Origin: Sanguinoderma infundibulare
Taxonomy: Eukaryota > Basidiomycota > Agaricomycetes > Polyporales > Polyporaceae
Direction: 5' to 3'
Length of the DNA stretch: 64,000 bases
Assembly: GCA_032821775.1 (NCBI GenBank)
Contig: JAVLRN010000003.1
Location: 620,001 to 684,000, forward strand
Part shown: positions 11,891-21,900 of the stretch, piece by piece
How the letters are laid out: every line of letters starts with the position of its first letter
Numbering within the stretch: the stretch's first letter is position 1
The notes under the pieces: generated by a model
Database searches by the model: none
Told to the model about the DNA's origin: nothing
The model's input: the letters and a program-made list of their open reading frames with translations, nothing else
Made by a program: the position numbers and the translations under genes

Positions 11891-12770
11891 CTAGATCGAC
11901 ACTATAGTCCAACCCAAGCCGAGCAGTCCATCCACCGGTCGTCCAAATCCTCCACTTCCGAAGACAGCTTGGTTCAGCAAGTAGCAGGTCGCCATCCCAC
12001 TACCCGCATCGCCAAGTGCCAATGCTCCTCCAGTATCTACAGCGCCCTCTTCGCTGCAGGACGAAGTAGGCTGAGGAAGCGAGACCAACGGCCCGGAGAG
12101 CCTCTCGTTCGCGCAACCTGAGGACGATGGTGAGTTCACAGACGTCCTTGAATATCGCGAAAGAAGGGCTGACCTTGCGTCGACGCCTGCGGGTGTCTTT
12201 CCAGAAGACGGAACCGGTCGCGTCGGCCATGTCGATGACCACGAAGCCGTCGAGCATGTAGTCGATGTCTGAGTCAGAGGCGATCGAGTACGTGTCGGGC
12301 CAGAGGAGGTCGAGATCGTCGTCGGTCGGGGCGTAGGTCGTCGAGATGGGCCGCTCGCCGCCGGTCCTTCTCGCGTTTCCCGGACCGTCGACGTCAGGCT
12401 GGAAGTGGTTGGGGTAGCCAGCCCCGTCCACTCCCAATCCAAACCCGGTGGTCCTTTCGACGCTCGAGGGAGCGACGCCAGCGTCGTTTCCTGAAAGAAG
12501 ACGGTTCCTCTGAAGTACGGCCGCATACGGTCTGTTCTCGGGGAGCTTACCGGTCCGCTGGAGCTTCTCCCAGGCGCGAATCTCCTCCCACATCCGGGCA
12601 CTCATCGGCCGCTTGACAAACGCGCTGGAGCGGGAGCGGGAGTCGGGAACGAGGGTGCCAACGTTGAGCTTGAAGAAGGGGGTGCCGAAGGGGGTGCGGA
12701 CCCAAGCGCCGGGGCGGAGGACGGGGGAGGTGATGGAAACGCGGAGGATTGGAGAGGTGGGGCAAGACAT
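11891..12770 (-). CDS. novel protein B, copy 1
   Basis: I do not recognise this family. The ATG at 12770 opens MSCPTSPILRVSITSPVLRP, then VRTPFGTPFFKLNVG, a charged helical segment (MSARMWEEIRAWEKLQR), an acidic patch (DLLWPDTYSIASDSDIDYML), FVVIDMADATGSVFWKD and a basic run (RRRRRK). Reading straight through stops at ...WRCG. A GT-AG intron of about 63 nt (CTCAG|GTTGCG ... CTGCAG|C) instead joins to a well-formed last exon ending GLGWTIVSI, with the stop at 11891. No signal peptide or membrane segment. It sits downstream of gene A on the same strand, as in copies 3, 4 and 5. Cytoplasmic or nuclear location is a guess from the charge pattern. Confidence 0.6.
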
Positions 12771-12874
12771 GGTGATGATGAAAATGGTGGAGGGTACTGC
12801 GCAGCAGCGATGAGTATGAGTATGAAAGGGGTTCTGACTAGCAGATGGTGGCAGGAGTGCAAGGTAGGTGGGGT

Positions 12875-12913
12875 GCCAGCCGCCAACTCGCGGCTGGCTT
12901 GTCGTCGACGACA
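12875..12913. promoter_or_regulatory. hairpin plus 14-bp palindrome upstream of gene B copy 1
   Basis: A perfect 9-bp stem (GCCAGCCGC / GCGGCTGGC) with a 6-nt loop occupies 12875-12898. It is followed at once by the perfect palindrome TGTCGTCGACGACA at 12900-12913. Both lie about 105-145 nt upstream of the B start codon. The stem is kept in copy 5 with a different loop. Confidence 0.5.
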
Positions 12914-12919
12914 CCCGGG

Positions 12920-13379
12920 CTCGATCTGTAGGGTCTACGATTATCCTCCCCTGTCAGCCGCTTGTCCCCTCAAGGCCTCCAACTTTGCGCAATGAGGACC
13001 ATGCCTGCCCGCAATGTTGCGCACCCTACACGTACTACTGTACAATTGCATTAACTGGTGCCGTTCGCATGACATGACAGCCTTTCGGAGAGAAGGGCAA
13101 ACGATGAAAAGCGCATTTCGGTTTCCCTGCTCGCAAGCAGGTACTCGTCCCGAGGACCACGGAGAGGTATGCGCCAGGACCGGAGTCCCTCCCTCGGGAT
13201 ACGTACCTGTGTCTTGAGAACCGACGTCGCCAGGCAAACCCCAGGAAAGACGAACAGGGCGGCCGTCCCCTGTTCGCCTCCCCCGGAATCGCCCGAAACT
13301 TGCAGAGCCCAACCCTGAAAAAGCAAAAAGTTCAGTGAGCGCGAGTCCTCCTGAGCAGAGTCAGACAGAATGCGACCAG
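12920..13379 (-). other. conserved spacer between genes A and B (copy 1)
   Basis: This stretch is strongly conserved in all five A modules. Read on the minus strand it contains a splice-acceptor-like TTTGCTTTTTCAG, about 105 nt of conserved sequence ending AAGACACAG, and a donor-like GTACGTATCC. That looks like an exon flanked by introns, but I cannot place it in a continuous reading frame. It may be the 3' part of gene A or the leader of gene B. Confidence 0.35.
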
Positions 13380-13622
13380 CGCAAGATACCGCGCCCATGT
13401 CCGTCTTCGCGCCCGAGTCCGTCGTCGAGTCCATCATCCGTAATTGCGCCATGTCCGTGTCCGAGTCCGAGTCGAAGTCCGCGTCCGAATCGAAGTCCGT
13501 AATCGCGCCATGTCCGTATTCCGGTCGCTATCCGAGTCCGCGTCGCCCGTGTCCGAGTCGAAGTCGAAGTCCGCATCCGAGTCGAAGTCCGTATCCACGT
13601 CCATGTCCGTCCGTATCCCTGT
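13380..13622 (-). repeat. hexanucleotide minisatellite in gene A copy 1
   Basis: Degenerate tandem array of units of the type GGACTC, GGACAC and GGACTTCGACTC read on the minus strand. All six frames are largely open. In the spliced frame of gene A it begins as Asp/Ser-rich protein (DTDFDSDADFDFDSD) and later reads Arg/Thr-rich. Array length differs in each module copy. Confidence 0.85.
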
Positions 13623-14692
13623 GAGGCGAACATAAACGATGAGCTGACCAGAAACGATAGAATAACGGGCAAGGAACATACCGCCGAGATCGTGCAACTC
13701 AGCCCACCGTGTATCCCCGCCGCTTGTGGCACTCCATCCGCTCCAGTCCCGTCTCAGGCCGATTCGCTCGAATCTCCTGCTCAAACTCGACCAGTTAGCG
13801 TCGGCGTGCACGGTAATTAATGTCAAAGACAACTTGCCCACTCGATGACTTCTGCCGCCCAACGCACGGTCTTCATCCCCCGTGCCTTTCTCTGCGCGCG
13901 CCGCTTGGCCTCTGCGAGTGCGATTTCGATGGGAGACATAGGCTCGCCGTCCGGGCCGAGGTAGCCATCCTCGGCTTGGACGCGGCCCACCAGTTCGTCG
14001 TGCCGCAGGTGAGAGCGCTTCCGCGGCGGTCGCATAGCAGACTTGAGCGGCGCCGCCTTCTGCTTCCCGAGACTCTTTGCCGACCGTGCTTGTACGACCT
14101 CGATCGTGACAGGGACGATGATGGGGACCGCATCCTGGTCAAGGTTGCCATCCTTGGCCAGATGCGGGACGTCGGCGGAGAGGTGACCGCGCAGGCGGCG
14201 CGCGAGGCCGTCGGTGCTATCAAGGCCGGAGAGTACGCGGTGCGACTCCGCCACATGGGTGCTGAGGACGGGAGGAAGGGCGGACGAGGCAGAGTGGACG
14301 CCTATAAAGGTCGCAGTTGTCGATGCGCGGGCGAGGGTCGGGCGGGACGGAGCCGGGGTGAGGAGAGAGGGGGAGGGAGCTGCGCTGAGGGGAGGGGAAG
14401 AGGATGCCGTAGCGGAGAGAGAGGGAGATGAGGCGTCCTCGAGGTCGACCTTGGAGTCGCTGACGACAATGAGCTGCGGAGACCCTCCCTCGAAGACTTG
14501 CAAACGTCACGGCAAAGATGACGGGTCAGTCGGAAAACGTTAACGGGACCGCGAAAAACACTCACACGTTGCCAGCAGGTTCTTCGCCATCGTCTCCAGA
14601 GTCTGAGCGTTGTACACAATGTCCTTGCCGTTCACCTTCCCACCGGCGGACGAGCCGGAGAGGACACCGATGTTCTTCACGATGTAGGACAT
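13434..14692 (-). CDS. novel protein A, copy 1 (acidic-repeat tail)
   Basis: Unrecognised family. Exon 1 from the ATG at 14692 encodes MSYIVKNIGVLSGSSAGGKV and NAQTLETMAKNLLAT, then a GTGAGT donor. Exon 2 starts FEGGSPQLIVVSDSKVDLED, continues with a Ser/Pro/Ala-rich disordered stretch, then HLSADVPHLAKDGNLDQDAV, a basic part (MRPPRKRSHLRHDEL), RVQAEDGYLGPDGEPMSP and a helix (EIALAEAKRRAQRKARGMK). Next come two overlapping donors. GTGGGC leads to RFERIGLRRDWSGWS...ELHDLG and, after a GTATGT...CACAG intron, to the Asp-rich minisatellite exon (stop 13434). GCAAGT leads to EIRANRPETGLERM and a stop at 13699. The 1-nt indel seen in this last intron between copies leaves the downstream Asp frame intact, which supports splicing. 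No signal peptide. Confidence 0.6.
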
Positions 14693-15185
14693 GCTGATGA
14701 AGAATAGAGATTTTCTGCACAGCAGTAGGGATTAGAATGCGTGAAGTGGGCGTGTCTAGCACGTCGTAGTATGAGTAGAAGGGAGTGCAGGCTGAGCAAG
14801 GTCTTGCTGAAAAGATATCCATCGTTGAGATTTGGACTGGGCTGGGGCTGACAACCGGAGACCGGGCCCGGTCCCTTCCAATGTGAGTTCACGTTATGGT
14901 CAAGACCAAACATCGACGAAGCCTATTTGTATGAAAACTCGCCTTAGGCAATACATGGCAGGGTCTCCGAAGCGCTGCATGCGCACCTGTATCTTTAGAT
15001 GTGCACTGGTCGAGCCTGCTAGTGGGTCGGCGAGCGGTCCGACGGTTATTTGCATCATCGACGCCAGCTGGGGCACTTGAAAAAAGTTAGCAACATGATT
15101 ACATGTTGATTCTGTGTGTAAAGTCCTCATGAAGGCGAGTGGCTGCTTTCTAGACGGCTCAGAGGATGAAGGTGCAGTCGAGGGA

Positions 15186-17215
15186 AGTCGGTTGCACTGC
15201 GCGCCCGGAAAGCGGTGACCACGCCCAAGTTGGCAGGTGAAAAGCCGACTTCACCAGCGAAGTCGGTGAATACCTAGTGGGTGGTGATTATCCTAGTGAT
15301 TCGGTTGCTAGGGAATTTCACCCGCAAGCTGGAGGGTTTCACTAGGTCGAAACGGGGATGAGATACGGGTGGGCGCTAGCAGTCATATAAACTACACCAG
15401 CAGGCCCACGCGTCCAGTGTGTCAGACAGTAAGTCGTTATGGACCGGCCCTAAACCTTCACGTGGTCTGCGGACCTTGCCAACCGATGCCCTAGCTATCT
15501 TTGTACCTCTCCGCTTCTTTTCTTCCTGGAGCCCCCTTCGAACTCCCCTAACATCAGCCCTCACGCCCGCTGTGTCCCCAAAGTGAATATTCTGTGAGTC
15601 GTCCGTCGTTCTCGGTCGTGTTTGGCGGGCATGGTGTGGGCGGAGGCAGGCGAAGCATTTGGGCGGAGCAGGAACTTGGCGAGGGAATGACAGGAAGGGC
15701 AGCCGTTGGGTACTTCTTGCAGCGACCATTCAAAAACGGTGATTTGAGTCAGAGTGAGTGATCTGCCCTCCCTCCTGCCTGCTCCGCCTCCCGCACTCAC
15801 AGCTGCCCGGACTGTTGCGAACATACGACCCTGTCTTGCCCTCCGCCATCGTCCTCGACCGCCTGCTCGTCCAGCTGTGTTCTGCGATGACTAACAACGA
15901 CGCCCCGCCCCAGATCACACAGCGACCAACCACTGTCAGCGGACATCTGACTCTCTTTGCTTGCTCCTCATCAACACGGCCCGTAACGTAACAAGGATAT
16001 GTCTGCAGAGCACTCGAAGGCATCCTCGTCCGCCTCGTCGAGTCCGCAGGAGGCCCCTCAAGCACCCGCCATTGCCCACTACCCTCCGCCCTACGCTGAG
16101 CCCTATCCGCCCCCTCCAGGCCCATATCCGTCCTTCTATGCCTACCCGTTCCCGACCCGTCCCACCACAACCTGAACAGTCCCAATGGTGCATGCACGCA
16201 ACCGGTCGCCCCGTTCTTCATGGCTATGCCACCTCCGCCCCTGGGATGGTGTACGCATATCCCATGCCTCCCACTGCGTCAGGTACGTCTCTACTCATCC
16301 CCGTGCTTCACTCCACCGGTCATGAAAACTCGTCGTTGGAACTCACCGTGTCTCAAGGCTACCCCTTCCCTCCTGGGATGCCTGCTCCGCAACTGCCGCT
16401 TAAACCGAAGACGAGCAGGTGAAGATGGCGGTGAGTAATCCTCCTCTTGTCAGAGTTCCCTGTCCAACATGCGTCTCGCCACGCGCATGCCGGTGTGTAC
16501 CACAGATGACACGGAAGACGCGGAGGATGTATTCTCCCTAGGTAGAGATGACGAGGACAAGCGCGAATACTACGCTAACCACTCTCCAGAGCAGGTCCCT
16601 GTCTCCGGCATCTCACCACTCTCCAAACCATCCTCGTCGATCACGCACCCACCCAAACACGATGCCCAGCGCCAAGAGGTCGCCACACTGTCTAGGACAT
16701 CTTCGCGTGCAAAGAACTCGCCGTCCGCATGACGTGCTTGGGCACACTTGATTATTAGACTCGTTTCATTGTGTTCGCCAAGGTGCTGGTATCGCTTCCG
16801 AATAATGTCGCTTCTTTATCTGTCATGTATCATCCGTCGTGTATTCTGTGAATATATGCCCCAATGTGTCGCTTTCCCGCGTATGTGTGATCCGGAACCG
16901 GTGCCCACAATGCGACTATTCCCCAAGTGATCACCAATTTCATGACTAGATATACTTGAACATTTCCCCCTCTTTTCTGGGGATTCCCGGTGGCAGAAAT
17001 ACACCAGATTACTGACAGTTTTCACCCGGTTCTCGCTTTTCGCTGGATGGTGAATACGTACGAAATCTGGTTGACTTTAACCATATCTATCCCCAGGGTA
17101 CAGGGGGAAAATCAACCGGCGCTCGATCTCCAGAACAGGTGACTACCCTCTACTTGGACGGGGGTAGTCCACCGTTTCCGCATGGTGATCGACCTGTCAC
17201 TTTTGACCGACTCTC
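15186..17215. other. ~2 kb insertion specific to the left arm
   Basis: The right arm is continuous from CAGTCGAGGG...GGTCGG into GAGGTGAACGGTC. The left arm has about 2 kb between the same two sequences. Both edges carry loosely similar inverted sequence (GGAAA-CGGTG...CCAAGT) and GGTGAATAC near 15268 and 17052. That hints at degraded terminal repeats, but I cannot show a target duplication. The Zn2Cys6 relic is inside. Confidence 0.5.
15999..16735 (+). pseudogene. relic of a basidiomycete Zn2Cys6-type transcription factor
   Basis: It opens MSAEHSKASSSASSSPQE followed by a Pro/Tyr-rich region (YPPPYAEPYPPPPGPYPS). It continues in shifted frames as DPSHHNLNSPNGAC and MVYAYPMPP, then PKT...QVKMA just before a GTGAGT donor. 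In the family I know from agaricomycetes, the same P/Y-rich tail and QVKMA directly precede the C-x2-C-x6-C cluster. Here the following exon keeps only a CPTC-like trace and hits stops. At least three frameshifts are needed to follow the protein, so it is dead. The assignment rests on motif memory, not alignment. Confidence 0.55.
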
Positions 17216-17404
17216 GGTCGCACTGAGTTGGAGGTGAACGGTCGAGTCGGAGTATGCCGATTTCACGCGCCAAATCATCATGCATCAGGGCTTCAGCCAC
17301 CATCGTCACCCTGAACATTTCGAACTACTGAGTTCTAACTTCTCTGTCGCAGCTTCCGTTCTACTGCGTTCCAGAGTCCCCGAAGGCGGGCGCACAAGGC
17401 GAAA

Positions 17405-17587
17405 GTGACGGAGGTCTCCCTCCTCCAAGGTCGAAGCTTCAAGTGCAAATGCTACTCGTCACGCGACTTGTTGTACATGAACGGCAAGGATGCCGTTTCG
17501 AACACGACCAAGGACCCGTCCGAAAACTGCAGTGTCGAGCTTGACATCCGCCCACCTCGTTTGCCTCCTACCAACCATTGCCCCTAA
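17405..17587 (+). CDS. small Cys-containing ORF C, left copy (partial)
   Basis: It reads SFKCKCYSSRDLLYMNG, then SENCSVELDIRPPRLPP, and ends THCP about 60 nt before gene D starts. The right-arm copy is longer (52147-52497). A distant relic at 58.97 kb keeps the frame and the CSLELD core (NLTWKLFENCSLELD), which argues that the segment was selected as protein. Left upstream sequence is disrupted compared with the right copy, so I give only the conserved part. It may be an exon of a gene that includes D. Function unknown. Confidence 0.4.
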   Translation: MTEVSLLQGRSFKCKCYSSRDLLYMNGKDAVSNTTKDPSENCSVELDIRPPRLPPTNHCP

Positions 17588-17647
17588 CTGCTGTGCAGTA
17601 TTTCGCCTTTCTCCGTGCTCATCTTCACGCTCTGCTAGCTCGCAACT

Positions 17648-18337
17648 ATGTCTCCTTACACCAGACTCGCGCGCAAGACCCTCAAGACCCCTGGTGGGCA
17701 TCACTTCGGACGGTCGAAGCGGGGAAAGGCTAAGGTCATCGCAGAGTACCATGAATGGGTCCGCGAGCAGGAGCGCGAACGCCAGCGTGCTGCTTTGTTG
17801 GCCGACAGGCATGCCATCCATGTACCCATGGGCGTGGACGAGCAAGTCGCCCCAGGGGACGTCTCTGACCCTCCCACTGTTTACGTGCTCTTCTACTTGC
17901 TCTACCTTCCACCCGAGAGTGAACGTGAGCGCCTCGACGATTCAATCATGGCCCATCTCGACGCTACTCGCGCTGCCCTGGACCACGCTCGGGCTCACCG
18001 CCATCAGTACGATGGTTCCGAGTGCGTCATGGACCCCGAGTCAGAGTCGGCCGAGCTCTGGCCAGAATGGGTGCGACTTCTCCTATTCCTCGCCTTCGTC
18101 ACCTCCCTGACCCCTGGCCACCAGTTCATGTGCGCGGCGTACTGCAAGCAGAAGCAGGCTCGAGAGCGGAAGCGTCTGCGGTACAGCGTCGAGTGCCAAT
18201 CGCTACTCGCAAAGCTGGCAACTTACAGGATGCCGAGCGAGAGTGTCAGCCTCCTCCGAACGAGCTTGGAAGCTCACTGCGCGCAGCAGCGGCGACCGGA
18301 TGAGACCACTGGCATGGGCTGCACGTCGATAGCTTAA
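17648..18337 (+). CDS. novel protein D, intact left copy
   Basis: Single-exon reading frame of 229 residues, family not recognised. The N-terminus is basic (MSPYTRLARKTLKTPGGHHF, then GRSKRGKAK) and is followed by a helical acidic/basic stretch (HEWVREQERERQR). The middle is hydrophobic (PTVYVLFYLLYLPPESERER). A second hydrophobic segment (LWPEWVRLLLFLAFVTSL) could be a membrane helix. The C-terminal half is basic and helical (CKQKQARERKRLRYSVECQS). The mirror copy on the right arm shares nearly all of this but has a 4-nt insertion near the second hydrophobic segment. The leader upstream carries CTGCTGTGCAG, the same box found before A and B. Confidence 0.6.
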   Translation: MSPYTRLARKTLKTPGGHHFGRSKRGKAKVIAEYHEWVREQERERQRAALLADRHAIHVPMGVDEQVAPGDVSDPPTVYVLFYLLYLPPESERERLDDSIMAHLDATRAALDHARAHRHQYDGSECVMDPESESAELWPEWVRLLLFLAFVTSLTPGHQFMCAAYCKQKQARERKRLRYSVECQSLLAKLATYRMPSESVSLLRTSLEAHCAQQRRPDETTGMGCTSIA

Positions 18338-18357
18338 GACGTCTTGGACATATTCAG

Positions 18358-18850
18358 CTCGCAGGCTGCTGGCTACAGCCTGCGACTGGTTGCTTTCTTG
18401 GACGATTTCGTTCTCGGACTACGGGCGCCTTCTTCAGGTTCGTAGGCTGTTGGCTACAGCCTACGACTTGAACTTTGCATGCCATTGATTGGACTTGGAC
18501 ATCGTCGACTGGTCACGGCTACTTGCCCGGTTTCCGGTCTGTTAGGCTCTGGGATCTATCCTCTATCTCCTCTCGGAGGCTGATGGCTACAGCCTACGAG
18601 ACGTGTACCGGATGGCCTTGGGATTGGGATTTCGCTTTGGATGCTGTCCGGCTCGTTCAGGCTCGCAGGGTGCTGGCTACAACCTGCGACATGGACCCAG
18701 GGCGCTGCTTTGTATCGCTGTATCGCTCCTGATCATGTTGTGGTCGGGTTTGTGGGCTGCTGGATACAGTGTGCCGTTCGCTGTTGTATAGTTACGTCAT
18801 GCTGCTGCTGCTACCTTCAGTTCCCAAGTTACTGGCGACAGCTTGGGATC
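18358..18850 (+). repeat. array of spaced stem-loops 3' of gene D (left)
   Basis: Four clear 9-bp-stem hairpins with a CTGGCTA-like 7-nt loop occur at 18360-18384, 18441-18465, 18574-18598 and 18664-18688. Degenerate ones lie near 18750 and 18822-18848. Stems vary but mostly keep pairing (CGCAGGCTG/CAGCCTGCG against CGTAGGCTG/CAGCCTACG). The array is mirrored on the right arm. Confidence 0.75.
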
Positions 18851-18976
18851 TGGATTTGGCACCCCGCTCTGTCCGCGCGCCGTGAAGGACACTCGTGATA
18901 CACGGTGCGAATCGACCTGAGAAAGCGAGATGGACATAGATTGCGACACATGGAGCACAAGAAAGGCGAGGGAACG

Positions 18977-21900
18977 TTACAAAGTGAGAAACCCCATCAA
19001 CGAGGCAGGCATCTGCTTCGAAAGAGTGTTCCGATCGTGCTCCTCCACCGCGGCCTCAACAAGCTCGACCGCCTGCCGATTCAGCTTCACCCACTCCTCG
19101 TTGCGTTCATTGATCCTCCTCCCGACAGCCGCGTACTCGGCTTCGAGCTCGACCATCCTATTGAAGTGCATAACGCTGCGCATGCATAACATGAGCGGGC
19201 GAAGAGAGTACGGAGCAGAGAGATCGATTTACTACTGTGCGCGAAACTCGTGAAGATCGTCCGCCGCAGCACGCAGGAGATCGTCTCGACCGGCGCGGAC
19301 TTCCTGTTTGACGCCTTCGAACTTGTTCGCAATGTTCTGCACGACGACCTTGTGTAATGGTACAATGGTGTCAATGACGCATTTGAACGGACGGACGACG
19401 GCACGCGCACCAGGTTGAGTTGGTTCAGCACGTTCACAATGGCATCCATGCCCGGATCGCCACTTTGAACGTCGCTGCCGACTAAAGTTTCATCTCCCTC
19501 GAACTCTGCGAAATCGTCGTGCTTCCGGCCTGTGTGACGCTTGAGATTCATGGTGCAGCCATGACAACAAGTCGAAACATGACGGCTTCCTCCACTCACT
19601 TCGTCCGAATACATCCAGTGGATCCGACGACTGCTCGCGTCCATAACGAGCAGACGCCGACGGAAGCTCAGCTGGAGATGTGAACCTCACTGCATGAGGA
19701 CGCGGTAGAGGCCGGGGCAGGCGTTCCTTTGGATTACGAGCAGCTCGGTTGCCCAAATCTTCGTCTGCGAGCACCGACGCGGAGGTAGGGATATCCTTGC
19801 TCGGTGGCACAGCCGCAACTTTCGGCTGGGAAGGCTTCTTGACAGACTGCGGAGGGGAGTCGAGTGTGAGATCGATGACCACTGGCTCCTTCTTGACTGG
19901 ATGTGCCGCAGACAGTGCGAGGCTTGGAGTCGTCTTCGGAGCCAGTCAGTAGTGGCGAGAAATTAGGTGGGTGCGACTAACTTGTACTGCACGCTCCGCC
20001 CTTTCTGCCGGCATGCTGACTATTGCATTAGAAGGACGTGGGATGCCCGCGTCAAAGATCGTGGAACGATCGACAGAAGGAGCGTCACTGGTCAACGGCA
20101 CTCGTGCGTCGCTCTTGTTCGGGTGGTGTTCAACTTTGACTGGTTCAGCGATGGGCCGTTCATCGACCGAAGCATGTTGAGCGCAGATAGCCATTGCATC
20201 CCACGGTGTTTTGGCCGACTTGGGTTTCGTCGGATTCGAGGCGGACGCGGCGAGCTGGAACGGATGTGAGAATGTGTCTTGCATGACTATCTCTGGAACC
20301 ACCTTTGAAGAGCCAAGCTCGTCGGCCACGTCAACGACCGACGGATCAGAAAACACTCTTTCCGGTTGCGGGGGCTGCATATCATCAAGGAACTAGTGGA
20401 CTCTCGGCTGGGCGCATCGACGTGTCTTAGACGAACTCACTATCAACTCCATCGGATCGAACCTGGTAGCGTCTTCGTATACAGCATCAGTGGCACCCAG
20501 CGAGTCCGGGCCCTCTCGCGCCTCAGACGCCTTCGCGGAAGGGACTACAGCCGTGTCGCTGCCGTTACCCCCGCTGATACGAGCTACAATAGGGTCCGTG
20601 ACTGAACCAGGATGGGTAGGAGAGGGTGCGACCGTCTTCGGGTTTGGGAGCATCGCGGTTGTAGGCTTCGTACTCTCTTCTACCTTGGCCTTGGCCGCGC
20701 CGGCTCCTGCTTTCCGTGGCCGAGGAGGAATTCGAGGACCTGCCTTCGCCGCGAGTTCGCCGCCCTTATCATCGTTCGCCTTCGCCGTGACCGGGTCTTG
20801 CGGGTTGTTCGCAATGATCGCCGTGTCGTCCAGAACCTTCGCGATCGCCTGCGCCTTCTCAGCTTTGACGCGCTTGATGGCATCTTTAGGCGGAAGGTCG
20901 GCGGTCTCTTCTTGTGCGGTCTTCTCCAGCTTTGTGGCTTTCGTCGCCGTTTCGTCCTTCTCCGTATTTCCCGTCTTCTCCACTTTCTCCTTTGTAGACA
21001 CGCCCTTGTCAGTCTTCGCCGTCCTCTCCAGCTTGTTGGTCTTCTCAACATCAGCCGCGTCTCGCCCCTTCGCCCCTGGATCGTTCTTCCCTTTTTGAAC
21101 CGGTAACGTCGGCTTCCCAGCAGCGACAGCAAGCACAGGTCTAGAACGCTTCGGAGGACTAGTAGGCAGCTCGTCGTAGTCAACGTCGACAAAGTTCCCC
21201 TTCACATCACGTCCAGGTCCGCCAGCAGTCGTACTGTCCTCGACCGCAGCCAGTGGAGACGAAGCCCGCCCCCTCCGAGCATGGTACCTCTTGCGCGCTT
21301 GCATGGGCGGCCGCAGAACCGGCGAGTGATCGTGCGAGGGTTTCTTGGGCGACGGCGCCTTCGCCGCGTTCGGAGCAGCCTTTGCCTTTGCAGCCGTAGG
21401 AGGGGCGACTGGAACAGGATTAGAGACAGGGCTGGAGCGAGCACGCTTCGCCGATCGAGCGGCAGCATCATTCTTGCGATGCGAGAGAGCAACGTCGTCT
21501 TCAGAGTCGTCAGAATCTTCCACCATGATCGCCTTTCTCTTCACAGCCTTCACAGGGATGGGGTCCGCGACCGGTTGATCTTTCTTGCGAAGGACCGCCC
21601 TCACCGGCTTCTTCGCACCGGGCGTAGGAGAACTTGAAGCGGGATCGGGAACTGTGGCAACCGTCAGACATGCGTGACGGCGGACAGTAAACTGCCGACT
21701 TACTGAGATCACTGAGGATGTCCTTCGTATTCGCAGCAACAGGCACAACAGGCTTGGCAACAGTAGCAGAGATTCCAGGAACAGAGTCCAGCAAAGCATC
21801 CTGAGCGACAGGCTGAAGCTTGAGTGGCCTCTTGACTAGAGCACTCTTGAGCACAGACGTAGGAGCGACAGGCGGAGGTGAGGACAGCGCGGCGTGGAAG

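Noticed and set aside
13434..13862. The gene A minisatellite as a CRISPR-like or telomere-like array
   Set aside because: Units are 6-nt-based and degenerate without spacers; they are an intragenic minisatellite.
20490..21637. Long plus-strand ORFs inside the axis-like gene
   Set aside because: They are shadows of the Lys/Ala-rich minus-strand linker; base composition keeps antisense frames open.
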